Program-made: the position numbers and the translations under genes | NCBI GenBank assembly: GCA_003955985.1 | Contig: CP033784.1 | Coordinates: forward strand, 2,170,001 to 2,234,000 | From: Corynebacterium jeikeium | GTDB taxonomy: Bacteria; Actinomycetota; Actinomycetes; Mycobacteriales; Mycobacteriaceae | DNA: 64,000 nucleotides | Direction of reading: 5' to 3' | Notes under the pieces: generated by a model | What the model was told of the DNA's origin: nothing | Database searches by the model: none | What the model saw: only the letters and a program-made list of their open reading frames with translations | Part shown: positions 1 to 8,519 of the stretch, in pieces | Position numbering within the stretch: the stretch's first letter is position 1 | Layout of the letters: the number at the start of each line of letters is the position of its first letter

Positions 1-112
1 AGTTATCGCCGCTGGCGCGGAGCGCATTGTGGTGGTTCGCGCACTAACCGAGGCAGCAAATCCGGAAGAGGCAGCGCGTGCTCTGCGCGCTGTGGTTTCA
101 CCAAGGAGCTAG
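1..112 (+). CDS. thiE: thiamine-phosphate synthase, C-terminal end (partial)
   Basis: Only the last 36 codons are present, read from base 2 to the TAG at 110-112. The translation contains IAAGAERIVVVRALTEA, which resembles the C-terminal phosphate-binding strand and helix of ThiE, the enzyme joining the thiazole and pyrimidine halves of thiamine phosphate in the cytoplasm. The TIM-barrel body lies outside the window, so the call rests on this short segment. The next gene starts 6 bases after the stop and is probably co-transcribed. Confidence 0.6.
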   Translation, partial: VIAAGAERIVVVRALTEAANPEEAARALRAVVSPRS

Positions 113-118
113 GACGCT

Positions 119-460
119 GTGAATATTAATTCACAACAAGACGACCTTCTGACTCAAGCTAAAGCGAATAGCAATGGCCGCGCTGCGGAAATTGTTGTCC
201 ACGACGGTCCGCTGCGCCAGACTCTCATCGCACTGACTGAAGGAACTGAGCTTTCCGCCCATAACTCGCCGCCCGCAGCCTCGATGCTTGTGCTTGTTGG
301 CGAAGTTGAAATCACCGGTGCCGATAAAACCACGATTTCCGAGGGCAATCTCAAAGTGCTCACCCACGTCAAGCACGGAGTGAAGGCTCTAGCGGATTCC
401 GTGTTTTTGCTGACCACGGTCACAGGCGTCGACGGAATCGACAGCCACGGCGACAAGTAG
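119..460 (+). CDS. small cupin-domain protein
   Basis: A 113-residue protein starting at GTG, with AGGAG about 10 bases upstream inside the end of thiE. The pattern resembles a single cupin beta-barrel: a strand pair around HDGPLRQTLIALTEGTELSAH, then PPAASMLVLVGEVEITG and a C-terminal LLTTV strand. The usual HxH metal-binding pair is poorly conserved, so metal binding and enzymatic activity are uncertain. Proteins of this size are often sensors or small isomerases, but I do not recognise a specific function. The short spacing to thiE suggests one transcript; it converges on the potassium uptake genes. Confidence 0.6.
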   Translation: MNINSQQDDLLTQAKANSNGRAAEIVVHDGPLRQTLIALTEGTELSAHNSPPAASMLVLVGEVEITGADKTTISEGNLKVLTHVKHGVKALADSVFLLTTVTGVDGIDSHGDK

Positions 461-470
461 CAATCAGCTC

Positions 471-1172
471 CTACTCCCCGGCGAACGTCTCCAACTGCCG
501 AATGGCACCCGAGACAATCAACAGGTCACCTGCGGTAATGCGGTCGTCGGCAAGCGCGGGGCGGAAGCGCTGACCGCGCTTTTGTACGGCGACGACCGTA
601 ATCGGTGCGCTCTGGTTAATCTCCGCCACGGTCTTATCCAGGCAATGGATCGGCGGCGCGACCTTACCGACTGCGTAGTCGCGATCGAACTCCAGGAAGT
701 CCTGGACCTTGCCGCCGATTAGGTGCGCAATACGACGGCCAGTGTCGGCCTCCGGGCGAATGACGTGGTGAACACCGATCTGGCCCAGAATCTTGGCGTG
801 GGCCTGGTTATCGGCCTTTGCCCAAATCAGCGGCACATCCATGTCCACCAGTGCGGACGCGGTCAGCAACGACGCCTCGATATCACTGCCGATTGCAATG
901 ACCACGCGTTCGGCTTCATCGACACCGAGCTGCTTCAGTACTTCCGGCATGGTGGTGTCGGCGGTAACCACGTGATCGAAGGTCGAGGACAGCTCCTGAA
1001 CCACCTTTTCGCGGTGGTCTACGCAGAGAACCTCGATACCGCCAGCGACCAGCTCCTCGCCGAGCGCCTGTCCGAAACGCCCCATGCCGAGAATGACAAC
1101 AGGAGAAGAGCTGGCTTGGTTGGCGAAATGCTCTGCAAAACCAGCAAACGGATTGAATTTCGAGTTAGCCAA
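471..1172 (-). CDS. TrkA/KtrA-type potassium uptake regulatory subunit (RCK domains)
   Basis: Peripheral gating subunit that binds nucleotides and controls the TrkH-type potassium channel encoded just upstream. The N-terminal RCK_N Rossmann fold is clear: ILGMGRFGQALGEEL is the GxGxxG loop and VLCVDHRE supplies the acidic end of strand 2. The last ~75 residues form an RCK_C domain (PITVVAVQKRGQRFRPALAD). I chose the TTG at 1172: it overlaps the TAA of trkH and has GGAAGAAAGG a few bases upstream. An upstream ATG at 1199 lacks an obvious ribosome site. The overlap means the two subunits are translationally coupled. Confidence 0.85.
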   Translation of the reverse strand: MANSKFNPFAGFAEHFANQASSSPVVILGMGRFGQALGEELVAGGIEVLCVDHREKVVQELSSTFDHVVTADTTMPEVLKQLGVDEAERVVIAIGSDIEASLLTASALVDMDVPLIWAKADNQAHAKILGQIGVHHVIRPEADTGRRIAHLIGGKVQDFLEFDRDYAVGKVAPPIHCLDKTVAEINQSAPITVVAVQKRGQRFRPALADDRITAGDLLIVSGAIRQLETFAGE

Positions 1173-2595
1173 TGAAGGGCCTTTCTTCCGGATATTCATA
1201 GACGCGCTGGCGTGGGCGGGCGGCCAAGGCCGTCGCCAAGGCGATTGGGCCAACACGACCGGTGAACATCAGCACGATGAAGATTGCCTGTGCCGCCACC
1301 GGTAGGTCAGCGGTGATACCTGTGGAAAGGCCTACCGTGGCGAAGGCACTGACTACTTCAAAAAGGATTTGGTCAGTAGAAAACTGTGGCGCTATGAAAC
1401 TGACGGCGATTACTGCCAGAAATACCTGGCCAATACCGAATGCAAGAACAACGAGGGCCTGGCGCAGCACCTTTGGGTTCAGGCGCCGCCTAGCCACGGA
1501 TACAGAGGTGTCACCGCGAATCTCCGCGAGAACGGCGGCGAGAATGACGGCCGACGTCGTGATTTTCACGCCACCTGCGGTACCACCGGTGCCGCCGCCA
1601 ATGAACATGAGGAAGTCCGTGCCCAGCAGTGTCGACGGGTGAAAGTCTGCGTAATCGAGTGCGTTGAACCCCGCGGTACGCGGGCTCACACCAGCGAAGA
1701 ATGAGTTGAGTATCTTCTCCCCCGTGGTGAATCCAGACATGGCATTGGACCACTCACCAAATGCCACCATGAGCGTGCCCAAGGCAATCAGCAGGATGGT
1801 GCCTTTAATGGTGAAGCGAGTAGTCAATGACCAGCGCTTAGGCAGCTGTCCTCGAGTGCGAACGCTGAGCCACGTCTTCAGGTGCCGCCAAGCCTCAAGC
1901 AAAACCGGAAAACCCAGACCACCCACAATGAGGGCGAAGGCCAGGGGCAATAGCACCCAGGTATCACTGAAAAATCCCATGACATTGTCGGTATACAGAG
2001 CGAAGCCGGCGTTGTTAAAGCCGGAGATGGCATGGAACAAGCCTTCCCACACAGCTCTTCCCCAGCTGTACTCATAACCGAAGTGGAACCGCAGCGTAAG
2101 TGCCACTGCGACCACAAACTCCACCAACAGAGTGAAGCTAACGGCAGCACGGACAACCCACGAAATCTCGCCCATATCCATACCGCGGCCTTCAACGCGG
2201 GCACCGGCACGGCGGTTCAGGCCGAGCCTTCCTGCTACGAAGAGGCCGAAGAGTGAAGCCAAGGTCATGAACCCGAGACCACCCAGCTGAATCAACAACA
2301 TGATGACGACCTTGCCGAAGGTTGACCAATGGGTGGCCGTATCTACGGTGATCAGGCCGGTCAGGCTTGTTGCTGAGGTGGCTGTGAACAGCGCATCAGA
2401 CAGCGCCGTGGGCAGGCACAGATTCCCAGGGCTCGGGGCACAGTGCCCCGTGGGGTGGCTATTGGCTGCCGAGATCGGCAGCATTAACAAAACCGTGCCA
2501 ACGGTTATGAGGGCGACATAGCACCACACCACCAACGTCGTGGGACGAACTCCCCGACGTGATTTAGTGGTCTGCCGCGACAGCGTAATCACCAT
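1165..2595 (-). CDS. TrkH/KtrB-family potassium transporter
   Basis: Integral membrane K+ translocating subunit, 476 residues, with the four pore-loop repeats of the SKT superfamily: TSATSLTGL, ISGFNNAGF, SPRTAGFN and ATVGLSTGIT, each ending at the Gly of the selectivity filter. Hydrophobic segments around these fit the M1-P-M2 times four layout. The ATG at 2595 has GAGG about 12 bases upstream. Its stop overlaps the start of the RCK subunit, giving a two-gene Ktr-like operon. Family membership is firm; calling it Ktr rather than Trk is inference from the single RCK partner. Confidence 0.9.
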   Translation of the reverse strand: MVITLSRQTTKSRRGVRPTTLVVWCYVALITVGTVLLMLPISAANSHPTGHCAPSPGNLCLPTALSDALFTATSATSLTGLITVDTATHWSTFGKVVIMLLIQLGGLGFMTLASLFGLFVAGRLGLNRRAGARVEGRGMDMGEISWVVRAAVSFTLLVEFVVAVALTLRFHFGYEYSWGRAVWEGLFHAISGFNNAGFALYTDNVMGFFSDTWVLLPLAFALIVGGLGFPVLLEAWRHLKTWLSVRTRGQLPKRWSLTTRFTIKGTILLIALGTLMVAFGEWSNAMSGFTTGEKILNSFFAGVSPRTAGFNALDYADFHPSTLLGTDFLMFIGGGTGGTAGGVKITTSAVILAAVLAEIRGDTSVSVARRRLNPKVLRQALVVLAFGIGQVFLAVIAVSFIAPQFSTDQILFEVVSAFATVGLSTGITADLPVAAQAIFIVLMFTGRVGPIALATALAARPRQRVYEYPEERPFIG

Positions 2596-2753
2596 CGGAA
2601 CGTTAGTCCTCGTGGCCAGCGGTGTCGAGGGGATCCGAGAATTCTGCCCCTTACGCGTACCCGACTAATAGGGGAACTGCCCTACACTCCAGGCACAGTT
2701 GCGATATCCCGTACACATTTCGCGCCCAACCCCGCCCCCACACCCCACCCGCT

Positions 2754-2783
2754 TTGGCTACTGCGGAAAGCTTGAGTTATTGT
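2754..2783 (+). promoter_or_regulatory. candidate promoter of the trp leader/trpB transcript
   Basis: TTGGCT (2754-2759) and TATTGT (2778-2783, matching the actinobacterial TANNNT) are 18 bases apart. The start site would fall at about 2790, on or just before the ATG of the leader peptide, so the leader message could be leaderless; this fits the lack of a ribosome site. Predicted by eye only. Confidence 0.4.
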
Positions 2784-2790
2784 CAGATTC

Positions 2791-2853
2791 ATGATGACAC
2801 CCCTGATGAACACACCCGCGCCGTGCGGCGCACAGTGGTGGTGGCTCGCTTAA
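2791..2853 (+). CDS. trpL: trp operon-type leader peptide with three consecutive Trp codons
   Basis: A 20-codon ORF (or 15 codons from the in-frame ATG at 2806) reading MMTPLMNTPAPCGAQWWWLA. Three TGG codons are adjacent at 2836-2844. Trp is the rarest amino acid, so such a run next to a trp gene is a strong sign of an attenuation leader. The end of the ORF overlaps segment 1 of the RNA hairpin set described in the next entry, as ribosome-stalling control requires. No good ribosome site is visible, and the promoter placement suggests leaderless translation. Confidence 0.85.
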   Translation: MMTPLMNTPAPCGAQWWWLA

Positions 2854-2949
2854 GTCCGCGAGCAACGTCACGTCATCTCATTAAATTCGACGGCAAACCC
2901 GTCAAGTACGAGCTCGCAAGAAGATAAATCTGGCGGGCTCTTTTCTTTT
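2844..2949 (+). promoter_or_regulatory. tryptophan attenuator (four-segment hairpin set)
   Basis: Four complementary blocks are visible: 1 GCTCGC (2844-2849, right after the Trp codons), 2 GCGAGC (2858-2863), 3 GAGCTCGC (2910-2917) and 4 GCGGGCTC (2933-2940). Blocks 1:2 and 2:3 pair perfectly over 6 bp; 3:4 pair over 8 bp with one G-U. A ribosome stalled at the Trp codons would cover block 1 and let 2:3 form (antitermination). With ample Trp, 1:2 and 3:4 form and transcription stops. Confidence 0.85.
2910..2949 (+). terminator. attenuator terminator hairpin upstream of trpB
   Basis: An 8-bp stem (2910-2917 with 2933-2940) and a 15-nt loop are followed directly by TTTTCTTTT (2941-2949), the layout of an intrinsic terminator. 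Confidence 0.8.
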
Positions 2950-3012
2950 ATCGGTTCGACAAAGAGAACCAGGGCCCGCTGAAATAAACAACAGCAACGA
3001 AAGGCCCCCTCA

Positions 3013-4338
3013 ATGACTGATTACAACCCCAGCGCGGATGCCATCGCCAAGGCTTCAGCACCGACTGCAACCAGGGCGCCGTCGGCAAGCGTTAACGGCG
3101 CGGGCGAGGTGCGCGAAACTCTCTTGCCTGCATTTTTCGGTCGCTTCGGCGGACAGGAAGTGCCGGAGTTCCTGCTACCAGCACTCGATGAGCTGGAAGC
3201 GGCTTACATCGAGGCGATGAGCAATCCGGAGTTCCAGCGCGAGCTGGAAGAACTACGTCGTGATTTCCTCGGCCGCGCGACCCCGCTGTTCGAATGCCGT
3301 CGTCTATCCACGCCGAACACGACGATTGTGCTGAAGCGCGAGGACTTGAACCACGGCGGCGCGCACAAGGGCAACAACGTGGTTGGCCAGGCACTGTTGG
3401 CAAAGCGCATGGGAAAAACCCGCCTCATTGCTGAGACGGGTGCAGGCCAGCACGGCACGGCCACCGCGATGGCCGCAGCGCTGCTGGGACTTGAGTGCGA
3501 GATTTACATGGGCGCGCACGATGTCGCCCGCCAGCACCCCAATGTCGAGCGCATGGAGCTCATGGGCGCGAAGGTCGTTCCCGTCACCACCGGCGAGGCC
3601 GGTTTGAAGGATGCTATTGACGAGGCACTGGTCGAGTGGAGCAAGACTCTCGACTCCACTTTCTACCTACTGGGCACCGCCGCCGGTCCGCACCCATTCC
3701 CCACTATCGTGCGTGAATTCCAGCAGGTCATCTCGGAGGAATCACGCGGTCAGATGGTCGAGCGTTACGGCAAGCTTCCCGACGCTGTGATCGCAGCCGT
3801 CGGTGGCGGCTCCAACGCCATCGGCGCATTTGCTAACTACATCGACGACTCCGATGTCGCCCTCATTGGTGTCGAGCCCGCAGGTGAGGGACTCGACACC
3901 GATCGTCACGGCGCGCCCATCAACGCGGGTAAGACTGGCGTCCTTCACGGCATGCGCTCATTTGTCATGCTTTCCGACGACGGCGAGGTGTTGCCATCGC
4001 ACTCCATCTCGGCGGGCTTGGATTACCCGTCTGTTGGCCCGGAGCACGGCATGCTGAAGGAGAATGGCCGCGCCAGCTATGTCGGGATTACCGACGAGGA
4101 GGCGCTGGAAGCGTTCCAGCTGCTCAGCCGCATGGAGGGCATTATTCCGGCGATGGAATCCTCGCATGCGCTGGCGCAGGCCATTAAAATTGCGCGACTC
4201 CGTGAAACCGACCCTGCCGCTGGTAGCGAGCTCGGGCTGCCGGTTCACGAAGGCGATGAGCCTTTGCTGTTGCTCGTGAACCTGTCGGGTCGCGGTGATA
4301 AGGATATGGAGCAGGTCCGGGAGTTCCTGAACCAGTAG
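3013..4338 (+). CDS. trpB: tryptophan synthase beta subunit, stand-alone
   Basis: PLP enzyme that joins indole and serine to give tryptophan. 441 residues, slightly longer than usual because of a ~30-residue N-terminal extension. Landmarks: [15 protein letters not shown] with the PLP Lys at 119 (most TrpBs read HTGAHK), ETGAGQHG with the catalytic Glu, GGGSNA for the PLP phosphate, and VEPAGEG. No trpA follows, and the other trp genes are not in the window. With the dedicated attenuator upstream, this suggests either a dispersed pathway or Trp salvage from external indole. The start has GAAAGG a few bases upstream. Function is firm; the salvage role is inference. Confidence 0.93.
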   Translation: MTDYNPSADAIAKASAPTATRAPSASVNGAGEVRETLLPAFFGRFGGQEVPEFLLPALDELEAAYIEAMSNPEFQRELEELRRDFLGRATPLFECRRLSTPNTTIVLKREDLNHGGAHKGNNVVGQALLAKRMGKTRLIAETGAGQHGTATAMAAALLGLECEIYMGAHDVARQHPNVERMELMGAKVVPVTTGEAGLKDAIDEALVEWSKTLDSTFYLLGTAAGPHPFPTIVREFQQVISEESRGQMVERYGKLPDAVIAAVGGGSNAIGAFANYIDDSDVALIGVEPAGEGLDTDRHGAPINAGKTGVLHGMRSFVMLSDDGEVLPSHSISAGLDYPSVGPEHGMLKENGRASYVGITDEEALEAFQLLSRMEGIIPAMESSHALAQAIKIARLRETDPAAGSELGLPVHEGDEPLLLLVNLSGRGDKDMEQVREFLNQ

Positions 4339-4404
4339 GAATAACCAGTAGGGATTGTTTCCCCACTAGCTGCCTAGCAGGAATCGGACCAAAGCTAATT
4401 CTTG

Positions 4405-4560
4405 TTAGGCAGCGCGGCGGTCGTCGGCGGCGATGCCCTGGTTCGGGTTCGCCTCCACGATGGCTTCGGCAAGCAGCGATGCCAGCGCATCCTGCTTAGA
4501 TTCCTTGCCGTCCCGGAAAATCGGGGACACAGTATCCATAATCTCGTTGAATGCGTTCAT
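4405..4560 (-). CDS. small acidic protein of unknown function (51 aa)
   Basis: Short ORF with a strong ribosome site, AGAGAGGTGACC, ending 5 bases before the ATG at 4560. The product begins MNAFNEIMDTVSPIFRDGKE and ends with a Gln/Asp/Arg-rich tail; it is soluble, helical and slightly acidic, with no signal peptide or Cys. I do not recognise a family. It converges on trpB and has a long AT-rich upstream region containing a perfect palindrome. Short amphipathic proteins of this kind may be regulatory peptides, ribosomally made precursors or small chaperone-like proteins; nothing here decides. Confidence 0.6.
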   Translation of the reverse strand: MNAFNEIMDTVSPIFRDGKESKQDALASLLAEAIVEANPNQGIAADDRRAA

Positions 4561-5318
4561 CAGAGGTCACCTCTCTTAAGATCTCTTTGATCTTTATTGT
4601 TGGACTTCTCCAACCGATTCTTTGCGATTCCGCAGTTGAAACAATGTTTCATCGAACCGATTGGAACTTATGACTTGCAACCGTAGACCACAACACAAGA
4701 CCTGGCAAGCACTAAACTTTATTTTTAGTTAACCTTTTGTTAACTTTTGGACGTTTTTTAGCTCAATCGCTGCACCACAAACAGCGCCCCTCAGCGCCAC
4801 CCCAAGCCTCGCTTCACCGCTCCCGACAACGGCTTCAAAAATCACGCTTTTACACAGCCAAAAACAGGACGCGGAAGCATCTTTCAGTCGGACATAAACT
4901 ATCCCCGCTAAAAGCGCTTGTAGCTGTCGTTGAATGTGGGTTACACACCGCGCTCAATCGTCACCCCGTATGGGAATAGCCGCCAGCTCCTCAGAGGTCA
5001 ACCCCATCAGCAATTAAAGAAAACGCCCCCCCTGCCAGCGGAAATAGACCACCGACAGAGCTGCCGGCTGTCAAAGATGCTGCCACGAAGGCCACCCTAC
5101 TCCACTATCGACCCAACCCCAGCCTCACTTGATGTGACCGCAGCCACAGAGCCCTCAATCTGAGACAGTTTTTCCGCCTTTACAGCGAACGGGCGATCAA
5201 GAAAACAGAGCCCCAACGGCCCCTTCCAGGAATGCCCCAACATCGGCTCTACCAGCGGCCGCCGGTAGAGGATTTAAAGCAGCGATTCGCCCGTCGAGCA
5301 CCCTATCTCGCCCGACTG
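4561..5318. other. non-coding stretch between the small ORF and the aminotransferase terminator
   Basis: About 760 bases. The part next to the small ORF (to ~4760) is AT-rich with runs such as TTATTTTTAGTTAACC and is probably its promoter. The remainder is C-rich and poor in G on this strand, with only short ORFs lacking ribosome sites and recognisable motifs. I see no RNA gene in it. Confidence 0.5.
4637..4651. promoter_or_regulatory. 15-bp perfect palindrome upstream of the small ORF
   Basis: TGAAACA-A-TGTTTCA lies about 77 bp upstream of the start of the 51-aa ORF, in a promoter-like AT-rich stretch. Its form suits a dimeric repressor operator. No cognate regulator is adjacent. Confidence 0.4.
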
Positions 5319-5339
5319 AAAAACACCCCTGAAAGGGTG
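5319..5339 (-). terminator. intrinsic terminator after the aminotransferase gene
   Basis: On the minus strand a CACCC/GGGTG stem with a 6-nt loop is followed by TTTTT (5323 to 5319). It lies about 36 bases past the aminotransferase stop. Confidence 0.7.
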
Positions 5340-5374
5340 AGGTAAATCACACCGTGAGCGCCACTAAAGCCGCT

Positions 5375-6637
5375 TTAACCACGACCAGTAAATACCCCAA
5401 TACGCCGAACAGCCTCTTCCATCTCGGAAGTCTCACCGGCGAAGCAGAGGCGAACCCACTCATGGCCGTTCTCTGTGTCGAAGTCGATTCCAGGGGCAAC
5501 GGCCACGCCCGTTGTAGCCAACAGTTCCCGTGCCCATGTCATGGAGTCGACGGAGTTCGGGTCGTCGTAAAGCCCTGCGATATTGGCATAGATATAGAAA
5601 CCGCCGTCGGGCGGAGCGATATTACCGAGACCGACGCGGGGCAGCCCCTCGAGCAAAACGTCGCGGTTGCGTGCGTAACGCGTCACGTGCGAATTGAGCT
5701 CGGCAATGGACTCGGAGTTGAACGCTTCCACCGCCGCTGCCTGCGAAATTGCCGGTGGACAGACAGTGAGGTTGGCTTCGAGGCGATCAAGCGGCGCACG
5801 CAGCCACTTGGGAACGATTAGCCAGCCGACGCGCCAGCCGGTCATCGAGAAGTACTTACTGACACTGCCGACCACGACCGCCGCGTCGGAGAACTCGCGT
5901 GCAGACGCACACTGTCGGCCATAAGTAATGCCGTGATAAATCTCGTCGGAAATGAGCAGGCAATCGTGCTGCTCACACCACTTCGCAATGGCACGCAGCT
6001 CGTCGGCATCGATAATGGTGCCAGTGGGATTATCCGGGCTGGTGACAATCACGGCCTTGGGCACGCGCGGAAGTGCCTCCAGGTGTTGGGCGGTGAGTTG
6101 GAAACGAGTCTCAGGACCACAGTCAATCTCGACAATGTTGGCGCCGAGCGCCTGCAGCGTATTGCGGTATGCGGGATAGCCCGGGCGCGCGAGCACGATG
6201 TCGTCGCCAACATCGAGGGCTGCGAGGAAGAGCGCTACGAAACCGCCGGAAGAACCGGTAGTGATGACAACATCAGCGACTTCCGTGGCCGTGCCGTAGT
6301 TTTCACGATGCCAGGCGGCGATGGTTTCACGCAGCTCAGGCGTGCCGACGGCCGCTGTGTAGCCCAGAACCTGATTTTCTAAATCAGCACGCGCACGGGC
6401 AATCGCGGCAGCCGGGGCCGCGGTCGCGGGCTGTCCCACGCAGAGGAATAGAGCATCACCGTGAGTACGCTGACGCTCCTGTGCGAGCGCGAGAACATCC
6501 ATCACATGGAAGGGTGCGACCTCACAGCGGCGGGATGCTAGGTCGCGCTGGGGCTGGGATGCCTGCGGTGACTGCGAGGAGTTTAACGGCTGCGGTGACT
6601 GCGACGACTTTGGCGACTGCGGAGATTCGGCGTGCAT
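5375..6637 (-). CDS. class I/II PLP-dependent aminotransferase
   Basis: Cytoplasmic fold-type I aminotransferase of the AspC/AlaT group, 420 residues. Visible residues: SPDNPTG (N203), SDEIY (D231, pairing with the PLP pyridine N) and SVSKYFSMTGWR with the Schiff-base Lys at 261. The family's usual N-terminus (SRRCEVAPFHVMDVLA) begins only at about residue 35. The first 30 residues are a low-complexity Ser/Gln/Pro extension with three near-repeats of SQSPQ, probably disordered. The ATG at 6637 has GAAGG very close upstream. The amino donor cannot be told from sequence; a role in Ala, Asp or aromatic amino-acid metabolism is possible. Confidence 0.85.
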   Translation of the reverse strand: MHAESPQSPKSSQSPQPLNSSQSPQASQPQRDLASRRCEVAPFHVMDVLALAQERQRTHGDALFLCVGQPATAAPAAAIARARADLENQVLGYTAAVGTPELRETIAAWHRENYGTATEVADVVITTGSSGGFVALFLAALDVGDDIVLARPGYPAYRNTLQALGANIVEIDCGPETRFQLTAQHLEALPRVPKAVIVTSPDNPTGTIIDADELRAIAKWCEQHDCLLISDEIYHGITYGRQCASAREFSDAAVVVGSVSKYFSMTGWRVGWLIVPKWLRAPLDRLEANLTVCPPAISQAAAVEAFNSESIAELNSHVTRYARNRDVLLEGLPRVGLGNIAPPDGGFYIYANIAGLYDDPNSVDSMTWARELLATTGVAVAPGIDFDTENGHEWVRLCFAGETSEMEEAVRRIGVFTGRG

Positions 6638-6741
6638 ACCTTCATCTTTGCAGCCACCGAGGCCACCCGGGAAATCTAGTTCAACCCGGGTGGGTGCACC
6701 AGTGAGGTATCCGAGTGCAGCCTGAACACCTCGGGCATTAT

Positions 6742-8016
6742 TTAAATGGAAATGCGGCCCTCAACTGCAGGTAGTGCAATGTCGGTGCGGTAGTGCGAGC
6801 CCTCGAGCTTAATGGTCTTGATGGTCTCGTACGCCTTGTCGCGGGCCTCTTCCAGCGTGTCACCAACGCCGATGACGTTGAGCACACGGCCACCAGCGGA
6901 GACCAGCTCACCTGCAGCATTGCGGGCAGTACCTGCGTGGAGAATGCCATCTTCCTCGCGGCCAGGCTCTGCACCTTCAATGACATCACCCGTGCGCGTC
7001 GATACCGGGTAGCCTTCAGCGGCCAGTACAACAGTCAGAGCGTAACCATCACGCCAAGACAGCGGACCGAAGTCCGCCAATGTTCCGGTAGCAGCGGCGT
7101 TGAGCAGCTGCGCCACCGGGGACTCCAGCAGCGCCAGCACGGCCTGGGTCTCCGGGTCACCGAAACGGCAGTTGAACTCAATGACAGCCGGGCCGTCCTC
7201 GCCCCAGGCCAGACCTGCGTACAGCAGACCCTGGAACGGGCAACCGCGAGCGGCCATCTCACGAGCGACCGGCTCGCAGACCTCGGTGACAATGCGCTCA
7301 GTTGCGCCTTCCGGCAGCCAGGACAGCGGGCTGTAAGCACCCATGCCACCGGTGTTCGACCCCTCGTCGTTATTACCGACGCGCTTGTGGTCCTGAGCCG
7401 GCAACAGCGGGACGACGGTTTCGCCGTCGACCAGGCAGAACAGGGAAACTTCCGGGCCGTCCAGGAAGGACTCCAGCAGCACCGGGTTACCGGCGGCCAG
7501 AACAGCCTTTGCGTGTTCGAGAGCTTCAGCGCGGTCCTTAGTGACCACGACTCCCTTGCCAGCAGCCAGACCGTCATCCTTCACGACCCAGTTCGGGCCA
7601 AAGCGGTCAATGGCGGCCTCGATGTCTTCGTCGGAGGCCTCCGGCTGGATGGCCTCTGCCGAGGCGGTCTTTACCCCAGCCGCCTTCATGACGTCCTTAG
7701 CGAAAGCCTTGGACCCCTCAATCCGAGCTGCGTCAGCGTTCGGGCCGAAGACCGCGAAACCAGCGTCGCGCAGTGCGTCTGCCACACCCGCGACCAGCGG
7801 AACCTCCGGGCCAATAACAACCAAATCGGCCCCAATTTCCTTGGCCAGCGCAACAGCGCCAGCGGGGTCATCCACGACCAGTGGATGCATGGTTGCAATT
7901 TCACTCATACCCGCATTACCAGGGGCTACGTGAAGATCAGTAGCCTGCGGGTCCTTACTCATTGCGTACAACAGGGCGTGCTCACGGGCACCGGAGCCAA
8001 TTACGAGGATGCGCAT
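6742..8016 (-). CDS. purD: phosphoribosylamine--glycine ligase
   Basis: Second step of purine synthesis: ATP-dependent joining of glycine to phosphoribosylamine. The N-terminus [18 protein letters not shown] is the signature of PurD, followed by an ATP-grasp fold with [13 protein letters not shown], the loop [21 protein letters not shown] and [14 protein letters not shown] with the metal-binding Glu/Asn. About 424 residues, typical length. I start at the ATG at 8016, where the family begins; another in-frame ATG lies at 8025. The divergent HIT gene starts about 80 bases away, so the interval holds both promoters. Confidence 0.95.
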   Translation of the reverse strand: MRILVIGSGAREHALLYAMSKDPQATDLHVAPGNAGMSEIATMHPLVVDDPAGAVALAKEIGADLVVIGPEVPLVAGVADALRDAGFAVFGPNADAARIEGSKAFAKDVMKAAGVKTASAEAIQPEASDEDIEAAIDRFGPNWVVKDDGLAAGKGVVVTKDRAEALEHAKAVLAAGNPVLLESFLDGPEVSLFCLVDGETVVPLLPAQDHKRVGNNDEGSNTGGMGAYSPLSWLPEGATERIVTEVCEPVAREMAARGCPFQGLLYAGLAWGEDGPAVIEFNCRFGDPETQAVLALLESPVAQLLNAAATGTLADFGPLSWRDGYALTVVLAAEGYPVSTRTGDVIEGAEPGREEDGILHAGTARNAAGELVSAGGRVLNVIGVGDTLEEARDKAYETIKTIKLEGSHYRTDIALPAVEGRISI

Positions 8017-8096
8017 AGCAATCATCTTACTAATCAGCCCGGATAACTCTCATCGCACCCAACCCCTCAATCCGCTATTCGGGTTACCCTTGGCAC

Positions 8097-8519
8097 ATGA
8101 GCACAGTATTTACCAAAATCATCAACGGTGAACTCCCCGGTCGTTTTGTCTACCGCGATGACAAGGTCGTCGCATTTTTGACCATCGAGCCAATTGCGCC
8201 TGGTCATACGCTGGTCGTCCCTGTTGAAGAGGTGGACAAGTGGACGGACGCCTCGCCTGAGCTATGGGCCCACCTCAATGAGGTTGCCCAGAAGGTTGGT
8301 CAGGCTGTTGTCTCCGCTTTTGACGCTCCGCGTGCTGGCTACCTCATCGCCGGCTTCGAGGTTCCGCACACGCACATTCATATCTTCCCTGCCCACGATA
8401 TGTCCGGGTACAACCTACAGTCGGTAGATCGCAATCCTTCCGCAGAGTCCATGGATGAGGCCGCCGCCAAGCTACGGAAGGCCCTCGGGACTGACGAAGA
8501 CGGAAAGTTGGTGCGCTAA
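8097..8519 (+). CDS. HIT-family nucleotide-binding protein
   Basis: Small cytoplasmic histidine-triad hydrolase, 140 residues. The triad [11 protein letters not shown] is at residues ~92-102, preceded by the conserved [14 protein letters not shown] stretch and the N-terminal [18 protein letters not shown]. Such proteins hydrolyse AMP-linked or AMP-lysyl substrates; the in vivo substrate here is unknown. The stop TAA at 8517-8519 overlaps the reading frame of the following lipase, so the two are likely translationally coupled. Confidence 0.9.
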   Translation: MSTVFTKIINGELPGRFVYRDDKVVAFLTIEPIAPGHTLVVPVEEVDKWTDASPELWAHLNEVAQKVGQAVVSAFDAPRAGYLIAGFEVPHTHIHIFPAHDMSGYNLQSVDRNPSAESMDEAAAKLRKALGTDEDGKLVR

